Assembly: GCA_000151295.1 (NCBI GenBank)
Contig: GG745336.1
Location: 1,215,214 to 1,242,604, forward strand
Direction: 5' to 3'
DNA length: 27,391 bases
Source of the DNA: Allomyces macrogynus ATCC 38327
Taxonomy: Eukaryota > Blastocladiomycota > Blastocladiomycetes > Blastocladiales > Blastocladiaceae
This document shows, piece by piece, positions 10,197-19,089 of the stretch. The position numbers and the translations under genes are program-made. Position 1 is the stretch's first letter. The number at the start of each line of letters is the position of its first letter. The notes under the pieces are model-generated. The model was not told where the DNA came from and searched no databases. It was given only the letters and a program-made list of their open reading frames with translations.

Positions 10197-11801
10197 ATGA
10201 CAACCGATCCGGTCCCAACCGTCAAGGTCGCCTCGTTTCCACCAGATGCAATCGAGCGAGTCGCCTACTATCTCGCGCAAGGCTTTGACGACGACCCTCT
10301 CCCGACTGCACGCACGCTGGCACGTCTTGCCCGGGTGTGCCGCGCTGCGTACAGGGCGGCAGTCATGAATCTTGTGAAATGCTCAGCAGCGTTGCGCGTC
10401 TCTCGATTTACTGAAACGACACTGTCCCGGGCGGCGTTTGAGCTCGCGTATCTTGACGCAGACCGGGACATTGTTTCTTTGGCCCCACTCGCCGTCACAT
10501 TTATGGCCAAATCGGGCGAGGCCACATCGGGCCTTAGCCATGGTGGGGCAGGGACAAGTTTTGATGGCACAGTCGTTCCAGCAACGTGGATTCGCAAGTT
10601 GACCGTGTATGCTGGGACACAAGCGGACACGGATAACGATGCGCTCGATTATGTTTTGGACACCGAGAATGCGCTCCGCTTGCCCTCGTTGCAGGAACTC
10701 AATGTGGTGTGTGCAGGCATGTCAGAACTGTTGCTCTCCTATCTTTTGCAACACACCGACATCAACTTGCGCGTCAAGTCTGTCAATCTGGATCAGGCCC
10801 ATTCGTCTCTTCGCGTTTTGTCGGACCTGATCTTACCAAATGTGACCGAATTCCGTGTGCTGCTGCAAATGAGCGCTCAGCTTGGTGGGCTGCCCAGCAT
10901 GCCCAAGTGCCGCACTTTGCACATCAACACGACGGGACTCTTCCCCATGAACGATGCCCTCGAGCAACGGTTCTTTTCTTGCCTCGAGACGGTGGAGGAC
11001 TTGGTTGTTCGGGATTTCGAAGTGTCGGGTAGTGCTCACGTCCACAATGGTGGTTTCCCCATGGGGGTTGGTCGGTCCCTTTTACGCGCCAATGTCACGG
11101 TCCCGACGTTATCGCGCATTCTACCTCCCAGCGACGCGGCCTCCAGCGCGACATTCAAGGGCATGGACGCGTTTGAGCCCATTGGACCCGCTGCGCTGAC
11201 GTCCCTGATCGTCTGGGCGGGCAATGATTTGCCTCTCTCATCGCTCACATGCGATTTCGCGTGCTTGGTGTCGCTCGTGACGCTCACAGTTACCCCGAAA
11301 ACCAGGAAGTACGCGCATGCTGCCCTCTCGCCAGCCCATCTTGCCCAACTCGCATTTCTCCCGCATCTCCAAATTCTCGCTGCACCAGTTGTTGCCTCAA
11401 CGACGAGTTTAGAAGCGACCAAACTTGCTGCTGCTCGGATCAAGGGTCGACCAGTTTTCCGCGCGCTACGGTCGGTGCGCTCATCGACTGGTTTCTTGGA
11501 CGTGGTTCATGGCGCGCGGCTCCCTGCAGTGACCATCATCGAGATTTCGGCCGCGCACAACGCCAAGATGGACGTGCGCGTGCCGCATGCCCCGTGCCTT
11601 CTGCGCTTTGTCATTCGCGCTGGCCGGACTGCAGACGAGCAGTACATTCGCTTTGGACCGGGTTTCACGGAGATCCGCGTGCCAAAGTTGATTGCCGAAG
11701 ATAGCGTGACGCGCCAGCGTGCTCCCCTGCTCAAGAACGTGGAGGTCGTGTGGACGGTCGAGTGGGACCCAAACGCGATCAAGCTTGCTGAAGCGGAATG
11801 A
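10197..11801 (+). CDS. F-box-like / leucine-rich-repeat protein, intronless
   Basis: A single exon of 534 residues. Residues about 13-60 (FPPDAIERVAYYLAQG through LARLARVCRAAYRAAV) have the spacing of an F-box: proline-led helix 1, then a helix-helix pair ending in a basic segment. The rest is a series of irregular Leu-rich strands and loops (LRLPSLQELNVVC, VEDLVVRDFEV, LTSLIVWAG, LVSLVTLTV, FLPHLQILAA, VTIIEISAA) spaced about 25-60 residues, as in fungal and protist F-box/LRR proteins that present substrates to SCF ubiquitin ligases. Substrate unknown. The start at 10197 has A at -3 and is the first in-frame ATG. It is the only clearly intronless full-length gene in the window with domain content, so an origin by retroposition or family expansion is possible. 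Confidence 0.8.
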   Translation: MTTDPVPTVKVASFPPDAIERVAYYLAQGFDDDPLPTARTLARLARVCRAAYRAAVMNLVKCSAALRVSRFTETTLSRAAFELAYLDADRDIVSLAPLAVTFMAKSGEATSGLSHGGAGTSFDGTVVPATWIRKLTVYAGTQADTDNDALDYVLDTENALRLPSLQELNVVCAGMSELLLSYLLQHTDINLRVKSVNLDQAHSSLRVLSDLILPNVTEFRVLLQMSAQLGGLPSMPKCRTLHINTTGLFPMNDALEQRFFSCLETVEDLVVRDFEVSGSAHVHNGGFPMGVGRSLLRANVTVPTLSRILPPSDAASSATFKGMDAFEPIGPAALTSLIVWAGNDLPLSSLTCDFACLVSLVTLTVTPKTRKYAHAALSPAHLAQLAFLPHLQILAAPVVASTTSLEATKLAAARIKGRPVFRALRSVRSSTGFLDVVHGARLPAVTIIEISAAHNAKMDVRVPHAPCLLRFVIRAGRTADEQYIRFGPGFTEIRVPKLIAEDSVTRQRAPLLKNVEVVWTVEWDPNAIKLAEAE

Positions 11802-12320
11802 GATGGTATTTCGCGGTTCTGGTGCGCTGCTTTGTTGGCTGCTTTTTTGCCGTTGAGTTTTGGTTGCTTTGCTTTTTGTTTTGAGACATGCAGCCGATCG
11901 GTTTTGCTATTTGTCATGGTATCCCGGTTCCTTGTGTTTGGATGACAGCCCCCGAAAAAGTGCGCGACGATGCGCGATTGGACTGGTTGTCGGTTCTTGG
12001 CATGACGTAAATCTGACGGGTCGGATTTGCTGGCGGACATCCCAGTCCTCCTTGTTTAAGGAGAAGGCCCGAGTGGAGACGAAATGCGATCAAGTCTGGC
12101 TCCACGCACCAGCAGGCAAACTCGCCATAGCCGCCGCGAAAAGTGTTAGCAATCCCCGAAATTGAGGAGGAAGAGCGGCGAGCCTCGTTTATCAGCCGAT
12201 GTCGCATGGGGTTGACCATGGCAAAGCAGACAATCATCGCGCTGTTTGAATGTGCATGCTCGTGTGCAACCCGCTGATACATTTTTGACGCCCCCGGCCT
12301 CTGCCAAGAAGCCCATGTTT

Positions 12321-12356
12321 ATCTGGCACGATTTCACGTTCATCTGGCTCGATTTC
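12321..12356 (+). repeat. Spaced direct repeat, 15-mer x2
   Basis: ATCTGGCACGATTTC and ATCTGGCTCGATTTC lie 21 nt apart (start to start) and differ at one base. They sit in gene-poor DNA; purpose unknown. Confidence 0.8.
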
Positions 12357-12722
12357 TTTGGTTTTTGGTCGCGATCGAGCAGTGGAGGAAGGCATGTTGG
12401 TTGTGAACATGATTGCACGACGCGAGGCCAAAAATCACCAGTGCAGGACGCGTTGGGAAACGTTTGGAGGCCGCTCGGTCTTGTTCCACATGACATATAT
12501 CAAGAAAGCGTCGATTGCTTTGACGAGGAGGGCAAACATGGCTGCGTCTCCAAAAGCGCCTCATTCAACACCCGCCTCGTCAATGCGTCGCGTCGTGTCC
12601 GCCCATCCACCACCAATACTCCGCACCTATACCATGATATCGAACAAGCCCGACTAGCCGCACTCGTCAAGCACGAACCGAGCATGCTCGACCGCCGTGG
12701 TCGCGATTGCTGCTGTGGGCAG

Positions 12723-12743
12723 CCCCCCCCCCCCCCCCCCCCC
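12723..12743 (+). repeat. Poly-C homopolymer, 21 nt
   Basis: Uninterrupted run of 21 C on the plus strand, preceded by AG like the run at 123. It is followed by AGTAAAA and another 9 C. It lies about 140 nt upstream of the Q-rich coding start. Confidence 0.95.
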
Positions 12744-12883
12744 AGTAAAAAAAACATGCACCCCCCCCCTGTTCCAAAACTACATCGAGTTCCCCTTTCT
12801 CCTCCCCCCCGGTCTCTCCCCCAACCCAAAAAACCAAACAAGCAAAAAGGGGCGCCCTCAGAACGCGCAGTCAAGACCGCCGC

Positions 12884-14044
12884 ATGCCCGCGCTCCAGCA
12901 GCAGACCTCGGTCAAGAATCAGCAGACGCAGGCCAAGGGCCAGCAGCAACAGGCCAAGTCGCATAACACGCAGCAGCAGCAGGCTCAGGCCAAGCAGCAG
13001 AACGGGCAGCAGCAGCAGGCGCAGGCCAAGTCGCAGCAGCAGATCCAGCAGCAGCAATCGACCATGCGGCCGCAGTCGGCGCAGCAGAAGACGGCCAACC
13101 CGGTCCAGCAGCAGCACTCGCAGCAGCACTCGCAGCAGCACTCGCAGCAGCACTCGCAGCAGCACTCGCAGCAGCACTCGCAGCAGCACTCGCAGCAGCA
13201 GTCGCAGGCCTCCCGCCCTCAGCAGAACACGACTCAGAAGCAGGCCGCGCCGTCGGGCCAGCCGATGCCGGTCTGCGCGATCCGGGCGCGTAACGCGCAC
13301 CCGGACGACGCGTTCGAGTCGGGCGCGTGGCTCTTTGACGACTCGGTCGCGCCCGTGTGGCTCAAGTCGCAGCTGCCAGCGCCCAAGCAGCAGCAGCAGA
13401 CCGTGACGCGCACGCAGCAACAACAGCAGCAGCAGCAGGCCCCCACAACGCGCCCGCAGTCGGCGCAGATCAAGCAGTCGCAGCAGAACGCGCCGCAGCA
13501 GTCCAAGCAGCAACAGCAGCAGCAGCAACAGGCTTCGACGACGCGCCCGCAGTCGGCGCAGATCAAGCAGTCGCAGCAGAACGCGTCGCAGCAGTCCAAG
13601 CAGCAACAGCAGCAGCAGCAACAGGCTTCGACGACGCGCCCGCAGTCGGCGCAGATCAAGCAGTCGCAACAGCAGCAGAACGTGCAGCAGGCTAAGCAGC
13701 AGTCGCAGTCACAGAACCAGCAGCGTCCCGCCTCGCCGACCAACAAGCAGGCCTCCACGCAGCCGATCCAGAAGCAGACGCAGCAGCAGCAGTCTCAGCA
13801 GCGTCCAACGACGGCGCAGGCCAAGCCCTCGATCCAGTCGCAGCAGCAGCTTCAGCAGCAACAACAGCAACGCCCAACATCGGCCCAGACCAAGCTGACG
13901 CAGCAGCAGCAGCAGCAGCAGCAGCAGCACCAGAAGCAGAACGCGCCGACCGGCAAGCAACAGCAGACCCAGCAACAGCAACAGCCTCAGCAGCGTCCGG
14001 CGTCGCCCACGGGCAAGCGCGCGCCATCGGCCTCGCGCAAGTAA
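12884..14044 (+). CDS. Glutamine-rich repeat protein with one unique module
   Basis: 386 residues, largely Gln with Ser, Ala, Lys, Pro and Thr; no known domain. Order: a QQ-rich N-terminus; a tandem QQHS tract (residues about 76-107); a 45-residue non-repetitive island containing VCAIRARNAHPDD, FESGAWLFDD and PVWLKSQLP; three copies of a 31-residue block with TTRPQSAQIKQSQQN; then diverged copies of the RP-x-(S/T)-A-Q and RPASPT motif to the end (GKRAPSASRK). The island has normal composition with acidic and aromatic residues, which supports this strand and frame. The reverse-strand frames are Leu/Cys-rich shadows. Such Q-rich proteins are often prion-like or coactivator-type proteins. An upstream exon is possible. 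It is convergent with the bHLH-zipper gene. Confidence 0.7.
   Translation: MPALQQQTSVKNQQTQAKGQQQQAKSHNTQQQQAQAKQQNGQQQQAQAKSQQQIQQQQSTMRPQSAQQKTANPVQQQHSQQHSQQHSQQHSQQHSQQHSQQHSQQQSQASRPQQNTTQKQAAPSGQPMPVCAIRARNAHPDDAFESGAWLFDDSVAPVWLKSQLPAPKQQQQTVTRTQQQQQQQQAPTTRPQSAQIKQSQQNAPQQSKQQQQQQQQASTTRPQSAQIKQSQQNASQQSKQQQQQQQQASTTRPQSAQIKQSQQQQNVQQAKQQSQSQNQQRPASPTNKQASTQPIQKQTQQQQSQQRPTTAQAKPSIQSQQQLQQQQQQRPTSAQTKLTQQQQQQQQQHQKQNAPTGKQQQTQQQQQPQQRPASPTGKRAPSASRK
13109..13204 (+). repeat. 12-bp coding minisatellite (QQHS x7 plus variant)
   Basis: Seven perfect tandem copies of CAGCAGCACTCG followed by an eighth with CAG in place of CAC. Each unit encodes Gln-Gln-His-Ser. The lack of even synonymous differences between copies indicates recent expansion or ongoing homogenisation. 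Confidence 0.95.
13445..13670 (+). repeat. 93-bp coding tandem repeat, about 2.5 copies
   Basis: Units start at 13445, 13538 and 13631 (spacing exactly 93 bp, 31 codons). Each encodes TTRPQSAQIKQSQQN followed by QQSK and a Gln run; the third copy is cut after the KQSQ segment. The copies are almost identical at DNA level, so the duplication is recent. Confidence 0.92.
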
Positions 14045-14633
14045 GCCAAATTGGACTCGTCGTGTGCCTCTGGTGTGATTGATACCCTCCTTCCGCGGAA
14101 GACGTAAAGGTGCTGGTTGGGATAAAGAGAAATATGATTTTCCGTTCCGTGCGAACTTCTTTCGTTGAATTTCCTTGATTGATCAGGATTGACACCGCTG
14201 CTGCTCTCTCGCCTTGCTGATGTTCTCAAATGCTCGATCCGCGACGCTCAATGCGCGGCATCTGCAACACTCCATCCTCTCTATGTCTACCGCACGCTGA
14301 AGCCAAGCGCAATCGTCTGGAAAAATGGGCCGCGTATGTATGTAAAATGTACTGCAAACAAGAGTATCGAGAACGCGAGCAAAGTGAATGGCGAGCCGCT
14401 GTGGATGCGGGCAATACGTTCAAATGACAAGAACAAAATGACAAGCAACATAAAACGATTAATCATGGGGATCGCAATAACAACACAAGTCGACACGGGC
14501 GGCCACCAATAAAACGTCGATCGCCGCCGCTGCTCCGGCCAGCAGATACTGGCCGACATCTCGCAGGCACACGCATGCCTCCTCCTCTCTATCCTCCTCC
14601 TCTCCGGCGCCGCCAGGGCGCTGATACACCTCC
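14045..14633. other. Convergent intergenic region
   Basis: Holds the 3' flanks of the plus-strand Q-rich gene and the minus-strand bHLH-zipper gene. Directly after the bHLH stop the minus strand is GGA/GA-rich (14578-14608). An AATAAA occurs at 14507 on the plus strand, 460 nt after the Q-rich stop, too far to assign. No gene seen. Confidence 0.55.
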
Positions 14634-16734
14634 TCACTTCATGAGCGTGACGCTCGAATGCGCCGTGCGCAGAGTCGGCGCCGACGTCCACGCTACATTC
14701 CCAGCGCCTACCGATACCGATACCGAGCTCGATACTCGCGGGGCAATAGGACGGGGCTGCGTGGTCCCGCGTGTCGCAATTGGCCGCGGCTGGATCGGCT
14801 TGGGCTGGAGCACAGGCGCGGGCTTGGACGTCGGTAGCGAGCCCGTTAGGGACGACGACGCTGACGACGTCGCAGGCGCGGCCGTCGTGTAGACGACGGT
14901 CGTGGTGGTCGGAACGGCGGGGGCCACGGCACTCGAGACCGTGGACCCCGCCGAAATAATTCGTCCGGTGCCGTGCGACGGCGAAATGGCCACGGGAACA
15001 GGGTACGCGGGGAAGGCCGAGGTAGTGGTCGGAGCGCCCGTGGTGATAAAAGACGACGACGTCGGTGGGGGCGCGGGCGTACTGGCAATAAACGTCGCCG
15101 ACGAGTGGGCCGGCTGCGCGGGTGTTGGCGCGGGGGTCGGGCCCGCGGGCCACCCGTACGACGCGTAGGACGGCGGGGTGGTGACGGCTGTCGTGACCGT
15201 CGACGTCGGGCCTGGCCCCGGTGGGGGTGCCGTATGGTGCGCGACCTGCTGCGGCGGCAGCTGATGGACCATGAACGGCGCGACGGGCTGGCTGGCGGCC
15301 GCGCGCTGCACGCACTGCAGGCAACCCGAGCAGTCGAACGACGTGTTGGCGACCGAGTCGGTCATGGTTGGCGCAACAGCGACCAGTGCAGGGGTCGGAG
15401 CGACCACGACGGTCGCGACGGCGCTCGACGTGTGGGTCGGGTAGTGCGCCGTCGGAATCATGGTCATTGGCGGGAACGACGGCATCGTGTCCATGGTGAC
15501 CTTGGAGTACGCCGCAGCGTGCGGCATCGGCGAATCGGCCCCGGCACCCGCGGCGCCAATCACCGATGCCATGGCTGCACCCGAGAGCGCAAACGAGGCT
15601 GGCGGCGAGCCAGCATGGTACCCCATCGGCATGGGCGCGGTCAGCGCGTCAGGGTCGGGCTTGATGGCCACATTCATGACCGGACTGCTTGCCGGCGACG
15701 GGCCCGCCGTCTGCACGGCCGCACGCTGGTGCGCGATCGCCACCTCGACCGTCTTCCAGTCGACTCCGCGTTCGAGGAGCAAATTGCGCATCACGTTACG
15801 CTCGAGAATCAGTTCCTCGCTCTGTGCCGTCAAATGGCGCACGAGCTCGACGGTGAGCCGCAGGACCGTGGCCTTGTTGAGCGCGGCCCCCTTGTGCAGG
15901 CCGAGCGGGAGCAGGTCCGACAGGTCGAGGATGCTCTGGTTGATTTGATCTGTTCGGTTGAATGGGGATAGAGGGGGACAAAAATGGATCAGATATGCGT
16001 TTGAACCATGGTCAAAGCGTCATGTATGAGGGGTGCTGGTCACCCGACCCGTCCATGATCGACCACCTCCCAAAGTGTTCGAGAACAGTGGCGGGGCCGT
16101 AAATAAAAGAAACAAAATACGAACCACGGCGGCGGCGTTCAATGATGTTGTGGTTCTCGCGACGCATGCGGCGGTGCTCCTGCTGCTCCTCCTCGGTGGC
16201 CACGGGCTGGCTAGATTGTGAAAAAAAGCGCGACATGCAAGTCAGAACATGATGGCTCCAATGCAAAAACATGTCGGGTGCAGCCGCAGGTCGCGGTCAC
16301 GCCGCTTCTCCACCCCACGCGTTCGTGACTCGCGCGCGCTCGCTCGGAAGCCGGCCAGAATCACACCAAACGTACTTGAGAATGTTGACGCCGCTGACCG
16401 TGTAGACGACTTTGCGCGGGCGGCCGCGCTTGCGCTTGAGCGGCGGCTCCTCGTCGTCGATCATGTCGTCGTCAACGTAGATTTCGGTCGGACCCGTGTA
16501 GATCGCGGCATGGTGGCCTGGATTGTCGGGCGCGTGATGGTGCGAATGCATTGGATTCAAGTCGGGTCTGGCGGCCACGGGCGCTCCGGGCGGCACGCCA
16601 GCGGGTGGAGCATGTTGCTGCCCCTGCTGGCCATGGCCGGCCAGCGTCGATGGATTGGTGGGGGTGGGGGGCTGGTGCGGCGCCGGGGCCAGTTGGACCG
16701 TGGCGGTTGCGAGGTGCTGCCTTGTCATGGCCAT
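14634..16734 (-). CDS. bHLH-leucine zipper transcription factor with AT-hook
   Basis: DNA-binding nuclear regulator of 586 residues: exons 16734-16376, 16210-16125 and 15949-14634, introns 165 and 174-175 nt, all joins in frame. Residues 1-98 are Pro/His/Gln-rich and then acidic. An AT-hook KRKRGRPRK lies at 100-108. The basic region RRENHNIIERRRR (136-148) carries the His-Glu-Arg set at 140/144/148 that reads CACGTG-type E-boxes. Helix 1 INQSILDLSDLLP, loop, and helix 2 LNKATVLRLTVELVRHL follow, completed by the exon 2-3 join. Helix 2 runs on into a heptad region to about residue 210 (SEELILERNVMRNLLLERG). The about 370-residue C-terminus is Pro/Ser/Thr/Ala/Val-rich, a likely activation domain, with a small Cys cluster CSGCLQC. 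The bHLH sequence is closest in character to MITF/TFE and fungal Rtg3-type factors. Donors are GTACGT and GTTCGT. Confidence 0.92.
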
Positions 16735-17490
16735 TTGGGGCGGGACGGCGGGGTCGGGGCCGGCGTGTCAGGGGTGGGCGGAAGCAGGTGGACGAGGGCG
16801 TTGCGTCGGGTGCGGACGCGGGCGGGCGCGTGTTGGCAGCGGGGACGGGGCGGGCAATGTCCTTGACGAAAGGGGGGAGACGAGCGGGTCGGGGTCGAGA
16901 ACGGCGGCGAGGATGGATATGCGCTTTGACGGCGCAAGCTGTTGTCGTTAACGGCAACACACAACGGGCCCCGAATCCAATCGGTAAGCGCATGGGATTT
17001 CGGCGCAAAATCCCTTCGCCGCCCGATCGCGCCACGCTGGTCTTCGAAATGGGCAGGCGGGCGCCGTGGCGCGTCGTGGCCAGGCGTGGCGCCTTCGACG
17101 CATCGTCGCAGGCTTGCCCATGTGCTGCCTCTGCCGCACGCTTGCGTTTCGCCCGTCACGCGATCATTTTCGAATCAAACGAAACCTCGGCCAACCTGGT
17201 CGACCACCGTCAAAACAGAGACGAGCCGTCGTGCTGGCCATGAAACCGCGCCGGGCCAGCTGCCAACTGGCAAGTGAGACGGTGGGAGCCGCGCGCGTGG
17301 ACACAAGATCTGAGCTCAAGTCCTGCTCGCGCTCCCTATCTCTCCACGAAATCCAACGAGCACGGGGATCGGGATGCCAAAATCGATCATGCATTTCGAC
17401 CACGGCGCGTCCGCCGCTGCTCGCCGTCCGCGATCGCGCCCTATCCCTATCACGCTTGCCAGCAGTCTACGCCGTTCGCCCGTCCAGAGC
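16735..17490. other. Upstream region of the bHLH-zipper gene
   Basis: Lies between the bHLH start and the stop of the Coa1/Tim21-like gene, both on the minus strand. It should hold the promoter and 5' leader of the transcription factor. Open frames here are Arg/Pro-rich and show no motif. Confidence 0.55.
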
Positions 17491-18631
17491 TCACCGCAAC
17501 CGCAACAGACTCTTGAACACAGTCGACTTGTCGTCGCCTTCGTAGATGAGCCGCTCGCCTGTCTTGTCAATGTCGACCGCGAGCGACCTATAGACATAGT
17601 GCCCGTGCACGCGCCGCGACACGTCCATCGATACGACCGCATTCCCGTGCGTGCCCTGCACACCAAACACGAGCTGCAGCCGCTTCGGGCCCGCATATGT
17701 CGGGTAATACACGCCGCGCCAGCCCTGCGCAAACTGGATACCACCTTGCACCGATGCCGCCTATACCGATGGTCGAGTCAGGGTGGAGAAGGAACGTAAC
17801 ATGAATAGGAGCACGACGTACCTGGAACGGGACCACCTTGAACGCGCCAATGCGCTGCAGCAGCGTCGCGTCCTTTTCCAACCGCTTGACCGTTTCCACC
17901 ACGGCGTGCGCCGGCCTGCGCACGCCAAACCGCTGCAGGCCCAAGGTCATGCCCGTCAGCACGCCCGTCGCGAGCATGCCGCCCACAAAGAAACCAATCT
18001 CGCCCATGTCCCACAGCGAGAAACCTAGCGTCAAGACCAACCGCCGGTCAACTTGCCTACCCACAGCTCACTGTTGAGAGGAAATGGGTGGACGCCCCCG
18101 ATCCAAAAGTCGGGTATTACCGACGTGAACCAGTAGAAGACATACAGACCAGCACCCACTATCATTGATGGAAAGAAATCGGTCAGGCCCATTCCCGCTA
18201 CCGCGCATCCACTCCGATGACTCGCGAGGCCACAAAATCGAACCCATGGCGTAGCGCGTCACTCGCCTGCCCAGACCGCGCAGCTTGTCGAGCCGCGACT
18301 GAACCGTGGGCGGACCCTCGAGCGGCGCCTTGACAATTGTCTGCACACCTATTGGTGGCGCAGCATTCTTGGCCGCCGATGCGGGATCAATTTCTTGTAA
18401 CAACTGCCGGCTCGTCGTGAATGACCGTGCAAACGAGGCATTCTTGGACCATGGTTGATTCCTTGCAATCGTGGAAGCGGGTCGCAGCGTATAATGTTGG
18501 AACCGGAGGCTGGCGAAGTCGGTGAGGGCGGGTCGTGCCGCCGGTTGCGCCCCACAGGCGCGAACCGCGACGAGGAAGCCGGTGCTGCCGCGCGCAGCAA
18601 GTCGCGGCAACAGTCGAATGCTGGAGATCAT
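17491..18631 (-). CDS. Coa1/Tim21-like mitochondrial inner-membrane protein
   Basis: Exons 18631-18244, 18158-18072, 18024-17822 and 17760-17491 give 315 residues, all joins in frame (introns 85, 47 and 61 nt). The N-terminus MISSIRLLPRLAARGSTGFL is a typical import presequence, rich in Arg and Ser without acids; an FARSFTTSRQ segment near residue 80 resembles presequence cleavage contexts. Two hydrophobic stretches follow (GAGLYVFYWFTSVIP and GFFVGGMLATGVLTGMTLGL). The C-terminal domain has the Coa1/Tim21 pattern: an A..V..VKRLEKD..LLQ.IG helix, then LQLVFGVQGTHGNAVVSMDV, YVYRSLAVDID and RLIYEGDD strands. Members of this superfamily help in cytochrome oxidase assembly or presequence import. 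Two membrane segments instead of one are unusual, so the exact member is uncertain. In-frame ATGs also exist upstream (to 18739), but 18631 gives the best presequence. It diverges from the zinc transporter gene. Confidence 0.75.
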
Positions 18632-19089
18632 GGTTGTTGAATGTTCGACGACTGAAGTCGATGCAAGGTGATGAAGACGTGGAAGTAACGGAAAAATGTT
18701 TGTCGTTTGCATGTTGCTGTGCGTGTATGGTCTGCACATGACCGCGTTTCAGCTTACCGATGCCCTTGGCATGCATCCGCGCCTCTCCACGTTTCCGTTC
18801 CTCGACTGCCCATTCCAGCTTTTCATGATCAATCGCCTTGGACCAGCAATCCTCTTCTCCAGACGCCAGCAACTCCCGGCAATCTGTTTGAAGCCGGCAC
18901 CCGCACGCACCAGACCGACCGAGATCACCGCGAACTGCAACTGCTGCAACTGCACCGACTTTCACGGCGTACCTCGGCCAACCGCAGCGAATCCGCTGGC
19001 CCAGCACCCGCGAGCGAAATCAATATTCGTCGTGGTTTTTGTAATTGTTTTCAAGCTCGCCGTACCTGTTTTTACCGCACACCGACACA
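18632..19089. promoter_or_regulatory. Divergent promoter of Coa1-like and ZnT6-like genes
   Basis: About 460 bp separate the two start codons, which point away from each other. The plus-strand frame is open through much of it (from 18696), but no homology appears before the His-rich exon, so I read it as noncoding leader and promoter. No TATA box or strong repeat seen. Confidence 0.5.

Larger units (their letters stand above)
11802..12883. other. Gene-poor region upstream of the Q-rich gene
   Basis: About 1.1 kb with no confident gene. It contains a spaced direct repeat (12321-12356), a 21 nt poly-C run and a pyrimidine-rich leader at 12760-12840. The plus-strand frame opening at ATG 12538 (MAASPKAPHSTPAS) could be a first exon of the Q-rich gene, because acceptors just before 12884 (GCCCTCAG and GCGCAG) would give an in-frame extension; no donor is convincing. 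Confidence 0.45.

Noticed and set aside
12246..12657. Plus-strand frame with MFIWHDFTFIWLDFF and following segment
   Set aside because: The hydrophobic part is the 15-mer direct repeat read as protein; no family motif and no convincing splice sites.
12500..13669. 389-residue Leu/Arg-rich minus-strand frame
   Set aside because: Reverse complement of CAG repeats gives Leu/Cys/Ala frames; the plus strand has the unique island of normal composition.
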